Source: JAUNBN01 sp036645935 | GTDB taxonomy: Bacteria; Bacillota; Clostridia; Oscillospirales; Ruminococcaceae | NCBI GenBank assembly: GCA_036645935.1 | Contig: JAVXNE010000005.1 | Coordinates: 95,584 to 159,583 of the forward strand | Direction: 5' to 3' | DNA length: 64,000 nt | Shown here: positions 35,529 to 44,907 of the stretch, piece by piece | How positions within the stretch are numbered: the first letter of the stretch is position 1 | Layout of the letters: the number at the start of each line of letters is the position of its first letter | The notes under the pieces: generated by a model | The model's database searches: none | Told to the model about the DNA's origin: nothing | What the model saw: only the letters and a program-made list of their open reading frames with translations | Position numbers and translations under genes: made by a program

Positions 35529-36164
35529 TCAGTCCGCCCAGCTCGCGTCGGAGGGATTGTCGCGGAACTTGAGCAGCTTTGAAACATCGCTTTGCGCGAT
35601 GAACTTCCTTTCGGCGGCCTCCTCAACGAGCGCATCGAAGCAGCAAAGGCTCACGTTTTCAACATTGGCAGCTTCCAGTGCGTCCAGTCCCTTTTTCATT
35701 CCATAAGTGAAAATACTCACTATTCCGAGCACCTCAGCACCGGCATCGCGCAGCGCTTCCACAACCTCGATGACGCTGCCGCCGGTTGAGATGAGATCCT
35801 CGATAACGACGACCTTTTGCCCCACTTGCAGTTTTCCCTCAATGCGGTTGGTACGCCCGTGATCCTTCGCGCTCGAGCGAACGTAACCCATGGGCAGACC
35901 CAGCAGGCTCGCAGCAATCGCCGCGTGGGCAATGCCCGCAGTGCTCGTGCCCATCAGCGCGCCGCAATCCGGATACCTTTGACTAACAGTATCAGCGATT
36001 GCGCGCTCGACGCGCTCGCGCGCCTCGGGAGCGCTCAAAATCAGCCGATTATCGCAGTAAATAGGACTTTTAATTCCCGACGCCCAGGTAAATGGTTCGT
36101 CCGGACGCAGGAAAACCGCGCCGATATCCAAAAGCTCTCGTGCAATTGTCTTTTCACTCGTCAT
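35529..36164 (-). CDS. pyrE: Orotate phosphoribosyltransferase
   Basis: The product has 211 residues. It attaches PRPP-derived ribose phosphate to orotate. The PRPP-binding motif is KVVVIEDLISTGGSVIEVVEAL (about residues 117-138), and the flexible-loop region contains SSAKDHGRTNRIEG near 98. The ATG follows the pyrF stop by 2 nt, so the genes are coupled. A gap of about 100 nt separates it from pyrB. Confidence 0.96.
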   Translation of the reverse strand: MTSEKTIARELLDIGAVFLRPDEPFTWASGIKSPIYCDNRLILSAPEARERVERAIADTVSQRYPDCGALMGTSTAGIAHAAIAASLLGLPMGYVRSSAKDHGRTNRIEGKLQVGQKVVVIEDLISTGGSVIEVVEALRDAGAEVLGIVSIFTYGMKKGLDALEAANVENVSLCCFDALVEEAAERKFIAQSDVSKLLKFRDNPSDASWAD

Positions 36165-36166
36165 CT

Positions 36167-36868
36167 CTATTCCCCCTTTGTGAACTCGGCGACACAGCGA
36201 CGATAAGCCGCAACCGGATCGCCCGCCTGCGTTATCGGTCTGCCCACCACAATGTAATCGGAACGCAACTCGCGCGCTCTCGCCGGAGTTGTTATGCGTG
36301 TCTGGTCGTCCGCCGCAGAATCGGCAAAGCGCACACCGGGAGTCACCGTCACAAAATCATCCCCGCACGCGAGTTTCACCTCGGCAGACTCAAGCGGGGA
36401 GCAGACGACGCCGTTCAACCCCGCGAGCTTTGCATTTTTGGCATAGTGCGCCACAACATCTCCCATCGAACCCGAGACGAGCAATTCATCGTGCATCGCG
36501 CGCTCGTCGGTTGATGTGAGCTGCGTCACAGCAATGACGAGAGGCTGTGTGCCGTCGTCGCGCGTGAATCCCTCACGTGCACTGCGCATCATCTCGACTG
36601 TGCCCGCCGCGTGCACGTTGATCATGTCCACGCCGAGGGACGCAAGCGTGCGGGCTGCGCGCAACACCGTGTTGGGTATGTCGTGAAGCTTGAGGTCGAG
36701 AAATATTCTGTGCCCGCGAGCTTTAATCTCTCGAACAATGTCAGGACCGCAGGAATAAAACAGCTCCATGCCTATTTTTACATAAGGTCTGTCATCTCCG
36801 AAATTGTCCAAAAACCCGAGCGCAGCATCCTTTGTCGGAAAATCGAGTGCTATAATAACGTCTCTCAT
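36167..36868 (-). CDS. pyrF: Orotidine 5'-phosphate decarboxylase
   Basis: This 233-residue enzyme forms UMP from OMP. The N-terminal IALDFPTKDAAL, the catalytic FLDLKLHDIPNTV (near residues 55-67, with the Lys-x-x-Asp pattern) and the phosphate-binding PGVRF near 185 and VVGRPITQAGDP near 208 are intact. It overlaps the pyrD end by 4 nt. The length and motifs match the common bacterial class. Confidence 0.97.
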   Translation of the reverse strand: MRDVIIALDFPTKDAALGFLDNFGDDRPYVKIGMELFYSCGPDIVREIKARGHRIFLDLKLHDIPNTVLRAARTLASLGVDMINVHAAGTVEMMRSAREGFTRDDGTQPLVIAVTQLTSTDERAMHDELLVSGSMGDVVAHYAKNAKLAGLNGVVCSPLESAEVKLACGDDFVTVTPGVRFADSAADDQTRITTPARARELRSDYIVVGRPITQAGDPVAAYRRCVAEFTKGE

Positions 36869-37779
36869 CTATGTGCCTCCCCTGTGATTTCACTGAGTTT
36901 TCTTATTCCGAGCCTTTCCGCTTCTCGCGGCAGTTCTTCGATTATTTTGGGGCACGCGAACGGATCGCGCAGATTTTCCGCGCCGATCTGGACCGCCGAA
37001 GCCCCCGCGAGCATCATCTCGATCACGTCACGCGCGCAAGCAACCCCGCCCATCCCTATAATCGGAATAGCAACAGCGCGCGAGACATTGTACACCATTC
37101 GCAGCGCAATCGGGAAAACTGCTCTTCCCGACAGACCGCCCGTCACGTTTGCAAGCAGCGGTTTCCTTGTTTTCAAGTCAATCCGCATCGCAAGCAGTGT
37201 GTTTATCAAACTGATTCCGTCCGCTCCGGCGGTCTCGCAGGCCCGGGCAATTTCTGCGATATCTCCGACATTTGGAGACAGCTTCACGAAAAGCGGCTTG
37301 TTCGTTTTGGCCTTGACCGCGCGCGTCACCTCCGCCGCCGATGCCGGACATGTGCCGAAGCTCATCCCCCCATGCTTGACGTTTGGGCAGGATATATTTA
37401 GCTCAAGCAGCCCAACCTGCGGCTGTGTGTCGAACGCGCGGGCAACCTCGACATATTCATCAAGCGAAAACCCACACACGTTTGCAATCACCTTCTTGCT
37501 GAAAACGGTGCGCAGCTCGGGCATTTCACACTCAATCACCGAGCGAATGCCCGGATTTTGCAAACCCACAGCATTTATCATCCCGCACGCGCTCTCCGCT
37601 ATGCGCGGCGTCTCATTTCCGAAACGCGCGTCGCGTGTCGTCCCCTTCATCACAAAGCTGCCGAGCATGTTAATATCGTAAAGCTTTGCAAACTCGAGTC
37701 CATAACCGAATGTCCCGCTTGCGGGTATAACGGGATTCTCCAGACTCATTCCCGCGAGCTTTACGCTTAAATCTACCAT
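36865..37779 (-). CDS. pyrD: Dihydroorotate dehydrogenase, class 1B catalytic subunit
   Basis: This 304-residue FMN enzyme has GLQNPGI near residue 68 and the conserved ELNISCPNVKHGG (near residue 125, with the class 1 catalytic Cys). ADGISLINTL lies near 190, and GMGGVACARDVIEMMLAGASAVQIG near the end. The ATG at 37779 overlaps the pyrK stop and follows GAGGAG. With PyrK it forms the NAD-dependent class 1B dehydrogenase. An upstream in-frame ATG at 37818 lies inside pyrK and is not preferred. Confidence 0.97.
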   Translation of the reverse strand: MVDLSVKLAGMSLENPVIPASGTFGYGLEFAKLYDINMLGSFVMKGTTRDARFGNETPRIAESACGMINAVGLQNPGIRSVIECEMPELRTVFSKKVIANVCGFSLDEYVEVARAFDTQPQVGLLELNISCPNVKHGGMSFGTCPASAAEVTRAVKAKTNKPLFVKLSPNVGDIAEIARACETAGADGISLINTLLAMRIDLKTRKPLLANVTGGLSGRAVFPIALRMVYNVSRAVAIPIIGMGGVACARDVIEMMLAGASAVQIGAENLRDPFACPKIIEELPREAERLGIRKLSEITGEAHR

Positions 37780-38507
37780 AATATCTCCTCGCTCGCAAAG
37801 ACGGGTCCGTCGGCACATACACGCTTATATCCGTTTTTCGTGCGCCTCGAACATCCCATACACGCGCCGAATCCGCACCCCATACGCTCTTCAAAACTGA
37901 GCTGTCCGTTCTTTTCACCGCAGCTCGCCCACACAGCTTTAAGCATCGGCTCAGGCCCGCACGCGAAGTAACATCCGAATTCTTGCTCTCCAATGACATC
38001 GGTCGGATATCCCTTGACCCCTGCCGACCCGTCGAGCGTCGCGATTTCAAGCGAGCAATCAATTGCGCCGAATTCTCTCTCAAAAAATATCTCGTCGGCG
38101 CTTCCGAAGCCGAGAATAACCCTTGGGCGTCTGCCCGACGCCGCGAGCGCCCGCGCAAGGCCAAACATCGGCGCCGCCCCCGCGCCTCCTCCGACAAGCA
38201 GCGGTCTCCCGCTCGTGTGGGAAATGTCAAATCCGTTGCCGAGACCCGCAAGCGCTGTTATTATATCGCCGCGCTCAAGGCAAGAGAGGGCGCGCGTGCC
38301 CTCCCCCACCGCTTTGTAGACAAGCGTCAGTCGTCCCTCATCGACGTCGCACACCGAAATCGGACGCCGCAAAAAGAATTCGGGCAACAGAAGATTTGCA
38401 AACTGGCCCGGGGCTGTGAACGCCGATGTATCGCCCAAAAGCACAAGGCAAAAGGTCTCTCGCGCGCAGGGTCGGTTTTCTTCTATTTTGTAAACAACCT
38501 CAGTCAT
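37773..38507 (-). CDS. pyrK: Dihydroorotate dehydrogenase electron-transfer subunit
   Basis: This 244-residue flavoprotein is of the ferredoxin reductase type. The FAD-binding segment is RRPISVCDV near residue 52, the NAD-binding loop is LLVGGGAGAAPMFGLARAL near 110, and the 2Fe-2S motif is C-G-F-G-A-C-M-G-C with a distal Cys in KRVCADGPVF. It passes electrons from dihydroorotate, via PyrD, to NAD. The ATG at 38507 follows GGGGAG. An earlier in-frame start at 38561 lies inside carB and is unlikely. Confidence 0.96.
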   Translation of the reverse strand: MTEVVYKIEENRPCARETFCLVLLGDTSAFTAPGQFANLLLPEFFLRRPISVCDVDEGRLTLVYKAVGEGTRALSCLERGDIITALAGLGNGFDISHTSGRPLLVGGGAGAAPMFGLARALAASGRRPRVILGFGSADEIFFEREFGAIDCSLEIATLDGSAGVKGYPTDVIGEQEFGCYFACGPEPMLKAVWASCGEKNGQLSFEERMGCGFGACMGCSRRTKNGYKRVCADGPVFASEEILW

Positions 38508-38511
38508 GGTA

Positions 38512-41500
38512 CTACTCCCCATCAATGGTCGAAATGCACAGCGTAATCTCTTCGAGCACATCGAGCAGCACCTTCACGGTGTCGAGAGAGGTGAACATCG
38601 TTGTGTTGTGTGCGGTCGCGCAGCGACGGATGATTGCGCCGTCTGAAATCTGACTCTGCTCGTCAAGGTTGCGTGTGTTGATGACGTAGCTCACATATCC
38701 GCGCCGTATCAGGTCAAGAATCTCATCGCTGCCCTCACTTATTTTGTCGCGCACCCGAGTTCTGATGTCGTTTCGCTTGAGGAATTCTGCGGTTCCGCGA
38801 GTCGCCTCAATATTGAAACCGAGCTTGTAAAAACGGCGAACGAGCGGCAGCGCTGCTTCCTTGTCGCGGTCGGCGAGAGTCACGAAAATCGTTCCGTAGT
38901 TGGACACTTTCATTCCGGATGACTGCAATGCTTTGTACAGCGCTCGATTGAGCGTCTTGTCGTATCCGATTGCCTCTCCCGTGGATTTCATTTCGGGCGA
39001 GAGATATGCGTCGACGCCGCCCAGTTTTGAAAAAGAAAATGCGGGGGCTTTAACATACCAACGTTTTTTTTCGGCCGCGCACAGCTCTGTGTACCCTTGC
39101 GATTTCAGCGACTGCCCGAGCATCACCTTGGTACCTATGTCGGCGAGGGGGATGCCTGTGGCCTTTGAGAGAAACGGAACGGTGCGCGATGAGCGCGGGT
39201 TTACCTCTATGACATACACATCGTCCTTGGAATCGGCGATAAACTGAATGTTGTACAGCCCCACAATGCCGATTCCCAGCCCGAGTTTTTCTGTATATTC
39301 GAGTATCTTTTGCTTGACACTGTCGCTCACGCTGAAGGTTGGATAGACGCTTATGCTGTCGCCCGAATGGATTCCCGTGCGCTCAACGTGCTCCATTATT
39401 CCAGGCACAAAAACCCGCTCGCCGTCGCAGACAGCGTCGATTTCAAGCTCCCGCCCCTCGATATAGCGGTCCACCAGCACAGGCATATCGTCGCTTATAT
39501 CGACCGCGAGCTGCAAATACTCCCGCAGCGACTCCTCACACCCGACAATCTGCATCGCGCGGCCGCCGAGAACATAGCTCGGCCTCACCAGAACCGGATA
39601 TCCGATTCTCTCCGCGACAAGCACCCCCGCCTCCATCTCGGTGACCGCCTGTCCTTCAGGCTGAGGGATACCGAGTTTTTTCATAATCAGCTCAAAATCA
39701 TCACGGTTTTCCGCGCGGCGTATCGCGTCTGTTCCGCTCCCAATAATCGGAACGCCGAGCGCGTCGAGCGAAGACGCGAGATTGATTGCCGTCTGTCCTC
39801 CAAGCGTCACAATGACCCCGTCCGGATGCTCGAGCTCGACGACGTTCATGACGTCCTCAAGCGTCAGCGGTTCAAAATAGAGCTTGTCGCTTGTGGTGTA
39901 GTCGGTGGAAACAGTCTCGGGATTGTTGTTAATGACGATTGCCTCATACCCCGCCTCGCGGATCGTCCACACCGCGTGCACCGTTGAGTAGTCAAACTCA
40001 ACGCCCTGACCTATGCGAATAGGGCCGGATCCGAGCACAATTATCTTCTTATTACTGCTGGGATGGGATTCGTTTTCGCTCTCGTATGTCGAGTAGAAAT
40101 ACGGGATATAGTTGTCGGAATCACCCGCACAGCCATCAATCATCTTGTAAACCGGCATGATTTTCAGCTCGCGTCGCAGCTTGAATATCTCACTCTCGGT
40201 CGTGTTCTGGCACAGCGCGATGAACCTGTCTCCAAATCCGAGGCGCTTCGCCTCAAAAAGCGTCTCTTTTGATAACGGGATTTTGCATATCTCAGATTCA
40301 AAATCCACAATGCGTTTCATTTTGTCAATAAACAGCGCGTCTATTCTCGTCACGTCGCAGAGCGTTTTGACGTCGCATCCGCTTCGCAGCAGATGGGCGA
40401 TTGCAACGATGCGGTCATCACGCCCGTCGCGCACATATTCGATTATATCCTCGCGACTCATCTCGTCAAACTTTGCAGAGCGCAGCTTCCACGCATCTGT
40501 CTCAAGCGAGCGCAGCGCCTTCAAAAAGCTCTCCTCAAGAGTTCGCCCGATGCTCATGACCTCGCCTGTCGCCTTCATCTGTGTTGAAAGGACATTGGAG
40601 GCAGAGGTGAGCTTGTCAAAGGCAAATCGAGGGAATTTTGCGACAACGTAATCAATTGCCGGCTCACAGCAGGCAAGCGTTGTCTCGAGCGCGATCTCGT
40701 CGAGCGTGTAACCGACGGCGACCTTGGTCGTGACTCTCGCGATGGGATATCCCGAGGCCTTGCTCGCGAGTGCCGACGAGCGCGAGACGCGCGGGTTTAC
40801 CTCTATCACATAGTATTCGAGCGAATCGGGGTCGAGCGCGAACTGAACGTTGCAGCCGCCCTCGATTTTGAGCGCGCGTATAATTTTGAGTGCCGAGTTG
40901 CGCAGCATCTGAAATTCATAATCAGTCAGCGTCAGCGCCGGAGCGACTACGATCGAGTCGCCGGTATGAACCCCGACCGCGTCGACGTTTTCCATACTGC
41001 AAATCGAAATTGCGGTGTCGTTGCGGTCGCGCATGACCTCAAACTCAATCTCTTTAAACCCTTTTATTGATTTTTCAATCAGAACCTGCCCCACAGGGGA
41101 GAGCGACAGCCCGTTTTCAGACAGTTCCCGAAGCTCGACCTCGTCGTCCGCAAATCCTCCTCCCGTGCCGCCGAGTGTGAATGCAGGGCGCACAACCACC
41201 GGATATGTTATCTCCTGCGCTATCTCAAGCGCCTGCTCAACGGTCGTTGCGGTGGCCGATGACGGCGTCGGTTCTCCTATCCTGGCACAGAGCTTTTTAA
41301 ACAGCTCACGGTCCTCAGCCTGCTCGATGCTGGAAAGGCTTGTTCCGAGAAGCTCGACATCGCATTCGTCAAGAATTCCCTTGCGTGCGAGCTGCATCGC
41401 AAGATTCAGTCCCGTCTGTCCGCCGAGCCCGGGAACGATCGCATCGGGGCGCTCATACCTCACGATTTTCGCGACATATTCGAGCGTCAACGGTTCCATA

Positions 41501-41694
41501 TATACCTTGTCGGCGATGTTGGTGTCGGTCATAATCGTCGCTGGGTTGGAGTTGACGAGCACGACCTCGTAACCCTCCTCACGCAGCGCAAGGCACGCCT
41601 GAGTACCTGCATAGTCAAATTCCGCAGCCTGTCCTATCACAATCGGTCCCGAACCTATTACCATTATTCGATTTATATCTGTCCGTTTTCCCAT
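38512..41694 (-). CDS. carB: Carbamoyl phosphate synthetase, large subunit
   Basis: This 1060-residue protein has two homologous ATP-grasp synthetase halves. The first begins with VIGSGPIVIGQAAEFDYAGTQACLAL and the second, at about residue 550, with VLGSGPIRIGQGVEFDYSTVHAVW. Each has the metal-binding pattern VIEVNPR-SR. The C-terminal MGS-like domain (about 930-1060, FVTLADRDKE) is where nucleotides and ornithine act in homologues. It makes carbamoyl phosphate from the ammonia that CarA channels. It follows carA by 2 nt. Confidence 0.98.
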   Translation of the reverse strand: MGKRTDINRIMVIGSGPIVIGQAAEFDYAGTQACLALREEGYEVVLVNSNPATIMTDTNIADKVYMEPLTLEYVAKIVRYERPDAIVPGLGGQTGLNLAMQLARKGILDECDVELLGTSLSSIEQAEDRELFKKLCARIGEPTPSSATATTVEQALEIAQEITYPVVVRPAFTLGGTGGGFADDEVELRELSENGLSLSPVGQVLIEKSIKGFKEIEFEVMRDRNDTAISICSMENVDAVGVHTGDSIVVAPALTLTDYEFQMLRNSALKIIRALKIEGGCNVQFALDPDSLEYYVIEVNPRVSRSSALASKASGYPIARVTTKVAVGYTLDEIALETTLACCEPAIDYVVAKFPRFAFDKLTSASNVLSTQMKATGEVMSIGRTLEESFLKALRSLETDAWKLRSAKFDEMSREDIIEYVRDGRDDRIVAIAHLLRSGCDVKTLCDVTRIDALFIDKMKRIVDFESEICKIPLSKETLFEAKRLGFGDRFIALCQNTTESEIFKLRRELKIMPVYKMIDGCAGDSDNYIPYFYSTYESENESHPSSNKKIIVLGSGPIRIGQGVEFDYSTVHAVWTIREAGYEAIVINNNPETVSTDYTTSDKLYFEPLTLEDVMNVVELEHPDGVIVTLGGQTAINLASSLDALGVPIIGSGTDAIRRAENRDDFELIMKKLGIPQPEGQAVTEMEAGVLVAERIGYPVLVRPSYVLGGRAMQIVGCEESLREYLQLAVDISDDMPVLVDRYIEGRELEIDAVCDGERVFVPGIMEHVERTGIHSGDSISVYPTFSVSDSVKQKILEYTEKLGLGIGIVGLYNIQFIADSKDDVYVIEVNPRSSRTVPFLSKATGIPLADIGTKVMLGQSLKSQGYTELCAAEKKRWYVKAPAFSFSKLGGVDAYLSPEMKSTGEAIGYDKTLNRALYKALQSSGMKVSNYGTIFVTLADRDKEAALPLVRRFYKLGFNIEATRGTAEFLKRNDIRTRVRDKISEGSDEILDLIRRGYVSYVINTRNLDEQSQISDGAIIRRCATAHNTTMFTSLDTVKVLLDVLEEITLCISTIDGE

Positions 41695-41696
41695 TT

Positions 41697-42776
41697 TTAA
41701 GCTCTCCCTTGCAGCGAATTGACAAAGCTACACAGCAATGCACAGGCATCTCTCGAACCGGGAGCTCCCTCGGAATCGAAGAGCACCCCATAAAGGCGCT
41801 GCGATTCGCTCTGCACACCGAACACAAGCCCACCGGGAATAGAGCTGTATGTCTGCACCAGACCCGCGGATGTGAGCGTGCTTGCAACCGGCGCATAAGA
41901 GAGAGCGCAGCTTGCTGAAAATATCCTGCCGCTCACAGCATCGCGCGCCGGGCATCCTCCGTGCATTCCAAACGGCAATTTTGCCGTGTCTGCACCGCAC
42001 GCAAGCGCTATAAGCAGCAAGCCCAACCCTGTGCCGAACATCGGGAGCTTGCCTTTAAGAGCTTTCACCGTTTCGAGCGCGGAAACAGCCTTTTTAGGAT
42101 CTCCCGGACCGTTGGAAATCACCAGACCGTCGGGAGCACACGCCAAAATCTCCGCTGCACTCGTGTCGTGCGGCATCACCGTCACATTGCACCCGAAAGA
42201 ACCGAGCGCGTTAATAAGAGACTGCTTCACCCCGCAGTCGAGCACCGCAATGGTGTTGCTGTGGCTCGCTGTTCGGGAATACCACCGCCTATCGCAGCTC
42301 GCGCGCGCGACCTCGTCGCTCTGTGTCTCAGACTTTGCAAGCAGCGCTCGCGCCTCCTCTGGCGACATGTCCTCACTCGTGATAAGCGCCCTGCAGCTGC
42401 CGTGTTTTCTTATATAATGCGTCATTTCACGGGTGTCCACACCGTAAACGCCGGTTATTTCACGCTCTTCAAGCAGCTCCGACAGCGACATTACGCTGCG
42501 AAAGTTGCTGGGGCGGCGCGCGAATTCGCGAACTATGAGCGCGCGCGGGTGTCCGCTCTCCGATTGATCATCCTCACCTGTCACCCCACAGCAACCAGCA
42601 AGCGGAAATGTCATCACGAGCGCCTTGTCGTTATAATACGGGTCAGTCAACACCTCTTGATACCCGACAACGCCGGTGTCGAACGCAAGCTCTCCTATGA
42701 CGGTTGTGCTCGCTCCGAACGCCTCGCCGCAAAACACCTCGCCGCCTGCTGTCACCACTATTGCTCTTTTTGCCAT
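41697..42776 (-). CDS. carA: Carbamoyl phosphate synthetase, small (glutaminase) subunit
   Basis: The product has 359 residues. The N-terminal CPSase small-chain domain has GEVFCGEAFGA and the GYQEVLTDPYY segment. The C-terminal class I glutamine amidotransferase domain begins near residue 175 (IAVLDCGVKQ) and has GLVISNGPGDPK near 215. At the nucleophile elbow one expects GICLGHQ, but the segment reads MFGTGLGLLLIALACG, so the catalytic Cys appears to be Thr or Gly. The His-x-Glu near the C-terminus is also not obvious (VQSESQRLYGVLFDSEG). The subunit may thus lack glutaminase activity and rely on free ammonia. It overlaps pyrC by 19 nt. Confidence 0.93.
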   Translation of the reverse strand: MAKRAIVVTAGGEVFCGEAFGASTTVIGELAFDTGVVGYQEVLTDPYYNDKALVMTFPLAGCCGVTGEDDQSESGHPRALIVREFARRPSNFRSVMSLSELLEEREITGVYGVDTREMTHYIRKHGSCRALITSEDMSPEEARALLAKSETQSDEVARASCDRRWYSRTASHSNTIAVLDCGVKQSLINALGSFGCNVTVMPHDTSAAEILACAPDGLVISNGPGDPKKAVSALETVKALKGKLPMFGTGLGLLLIALACGADTAKLPFGMHGGCPARDAVSGRIFSASCALSYAPVASTLTSAGLVQTYSSIPGGLVFGVQSESQRLYGVLFDSEGAPGSRDACALLCSFVNSLQGRA

Positions 42777-44026
42777 ACCGTTTTGCCTCCCACAAGTGTC
42801 ATTATTACCTCTCCTTTAACCGGCATCCCGTCAAACGGGGTGCTTCTGCCCTTCGAGAAAAACTTTCCTGAATCGATAGCTCCCTCACTGTCGAGGTCGA
42901 GCACCACAAGGTCTGCCATCTCTCCTTCCTGCAGCGCACCCGGCAATCTGAACACGCGCCTCGGGGCGTCGGTGATTCTATCAAGCAGTGTCTCGATCGA
43001 CAGTCTGCCGGTGAGCACGAGCTGAGTGTAGAGCACCGAAAATGCAGTCTCAAGCCCAACTATGCCCATTGCGGAATCCCTGAGCCCACCAGATTTTTCC
43101 GCTTCGGAATGGGGCGCGTGGTCGGTCGCTATCAGGTCAATCGTACCGTCGCGCACGCCGTCGAGCAGCGCAAGCCTGTCATCAGAGGAACGTATTGGCG
43201 GATTCATCTTGAAGCGGCCGTCATCGAACAACTCACTGTCACACAGCGTCAGGTAATGTGGCGCAGTCTCACAGCTCACCGGAAGTCCCGCGCGCTTTGC
43301 CTCGCGGATTGCCTCAACACTCTCAGCAGCCGAAAGATGGCACACATGATACCGACAGCCGGTCTTTGCCACAAGCTCGAGATCCCGCTCGATTTGCGAG
43401 TATTCACTCGCAGAAGGTATTCCTTTGTGCCCGTGCGTACGAGCGTATACGCCCGCATGGATGTATCCGCCCGCCCGCAGATCCATATCCTCGCAGTGCG
43501 CGACAATCATCATGTCAAGCTCACGCGCATGCTCCATGGCCTCCTGCATGAGCGCGCTGTTCTCAACGCCGCTGCCGTCATCGGTCAGCGCGACAACCTC
43601 ACCTCGCAGTTCTTCAAAATCAGAGAGCTCTATGCCCTCTCGATTTTTCGTTATCGCGCCATATGGATAGACACGCACACAGGCATCCCTCTCAATTATA
43701 TCGGACTGAACGCGCAAGTTTTTGGCACAATCCGGCACGGGATCAAGGTTTGGCATCGTGCAGACCGCCGTGAATCCTCCGTGCGCGGCCGCGCGCGTTC
43801 CGCTCGCTATCGACTCCTTATAAAAAAAACCCGGCTCGCGAAGGTGCGTGTGCACGTCAGCGAAACCGGAAACAATTAATTTGTCGTCAAAATGTAAAAC
43901 GCGATCAAAGCCCATAACGGGAATATCTGCGCCGACACGAGCAATAATTCCATCACGGACAGCAACGTCCAGTTTTGAAAACATTCCGTCGCGATATATC
44001 GCAGCGTTCTTGAAGAGCGTTTGCAT
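42758..44026 (-). CDS. pyrC: Dihydroorotase, class I
   Basis: This 422-residue zinc amidohydrolase has the metal motif DVHTHLREPG near residue 58, TMPNLDP near 90 and MMIVAHCEDM near 175. HVCHLSAAESVEAIREAK lies near 230, and the catalytic ATDHAPHSEAEK near 305. It closes carbamoyl aspartate to dihydroorotate. It is first in the operon, with a GGGAGG site before the ATG. No pyrR gene or obvious PyrR-type leader is seen. Confidence 0.97.
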   Translation of the reverse strand: MQTLFKNAAIYRDGMFSKLDVAVRDGIIARVGADIPVMGFDRVLHFDDKLIVSGFADVHTHLREPGFFYKESIASGTRAAAHGGFTAVCTMPNLDPVPDCAKNLRVQSDIIERDACVRVYPYGAITKNREGIELSDFEELRGEVVALTDDGSGVENSALMQEAMEHARELDMMIVAHCEDMDLRAGGYIHAGVYARTHGHKGIPSASEYSQIERDLELVAKTGCRYHVCHLSAAESVEAIREAKRAGLPVSCETAPHYLTLCDSELFDDGRFKMNPPIRSSDDRLALLDGVRDGTIDLIATDHAPHSEAEKSGGLRDSAMGIVGLETAFSVLYTQLVLTGRLSIETLLDRITDAPRRVFRLPGALQEGEMADLVVLDLDSEGAIDSGKFFSKGRSTPFDGMPVKGEVIMTLVGGKTVWQKEQ

Positions 44027-44059
44027 ATTCTTTCGCCTCCCAAAAGCGTTATCTAGAGA

Positions 44060-44088
44060 AGACTACCACATCTTGCGTCCCGATTCAA
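44060..44088 (-). promoter_or_regulatory. Probable promoter of the pyrimidine operon
   Basis: On the minus strand TTGAAT (44083-44088) and TAGTCT (44060-44065) are 17 bp apart, about 34 nt before pyrC. The short leader leaves no room for a classical PyrR attenuator. Confidence 0.5.
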
Positions 44089-44245
44089 GCAGTATTTTGC
44101 AAAATCGGCATATGCCATATATTGAATAATCACTTATTCTGCTGTACAATTAACACATTGGGCGCTGTGAATCTGGTATCGCAGCCTTTGCCATTTAATG
44201 CTGTAAAATCACAACAAAATTTTTCTAAGTTTAAAGGAGATCTTC

Positions 44246-44836
44246 TTGCAAATGAACAAGGTACTCAAATGGTTGTGGCTCGCACTTTCAATTGTAATGA
44301 TTGCAGTCGGCGTGTTTGCCATTCTCAATCCCGCCGGCACACTCGTCTCGATGGCGTGGGTAATCGGCGTCGCACTGCTGCTTTCCGGAATCTGCTCGGT
44401 GGTGCTTTCCATAAAGGGAATAGCAATCCCCGGCGCGGGCTGGGTGCTGCTCGATGGTGTTATAACGACCCTGCTCGCAATATTTGTGCTCGTTAACAAC
44501 TTTTTCGCAGCGTCGGCGCTGCCGTTCATGTTCGGCATGTGGATAATTTTCTCGGGAGTTCAGCGGGTGATCAACGCGTTTGAACTGCGTCGTTTCCGCG
44601 TTCCCGGCTGGGGCTGGCAGATAGCGGCGGGCCTTATCTCGTGCGCGCTCGGAATTTATTCATTCACCAATCCCGCCGTTGGCACCTTTGCGATAAGTGT
44701 GCTTGTCGGCTGGATCCTGATTTCATACGGAGTATCCGCCATAGTTCTGTGGGTGAGCTTTATCCGCGCTGAGAAGCTCTCGGATGAGCTGAGGCTGGGT
44801 CTGCGCAGCTCTCTTGGTAACATGTTTAACAGATAG
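44246..44836 (+). CDS. HdeD-like DUF308 membrane protein
   Basis: This 196-residue protein has six hydrophobic helices in the pattern of the HdeD/DUF308 family, with paired short repeats (GVFAILNPAGTLVSM, then GIYSFTNPAVGTFAI) typical of its duplicated three-helix unit. Family members are linked to acid or envelope stress, but a biochemical role is not established. The start is a TTG at 44246, 7 nt after GGAG, or the ATG at 44252. The gene is single and convergent with exoA. Confidence 0.85.
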   Translation: MQMNKVLKWLWLALSIVMIAVGVFAILNPAGTLVSMAWVIGVALLLSGICSVVLSIKGIAIPGAGWVLLDGVITTLLAIFVLVNNFFAASALPFMFGMWIIFSGVQRVINAFELRRFRVPGWGWQIAAGLISCALGIYSFTNPAVGTFAISVLVGWILISYGVSAIVLWVSFIRAEKLSDELRLGLRSSLGNMFNR

Positions 44837-44851
44837 CTTGTCAAACAGAAT

Positions 44852-44900
44852 AAAAACGGGTCGGTTTTTCCTTGTTTTAAGGAATTCCAGCCCGTTTTTC
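44852..44900. terminator. Bidirectional terminator between the HdeD-like gene and exoA
   Basis: AAAACGGG pairs with CCCGTTTT, with an inner TTCCTT/AAGGAA stem and T-runs on both sides. It sits between two convergent stops. Confidence 0.85.
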
Positions 44901-44907
44901 ATTTCGC

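Noticed and set aside
41961..43025. A 354-codon plus-strand frame opposite carA and pyrC
   Set aside because: It spans two genes on the other strand, and its sequence is the complement of their conserved codons.
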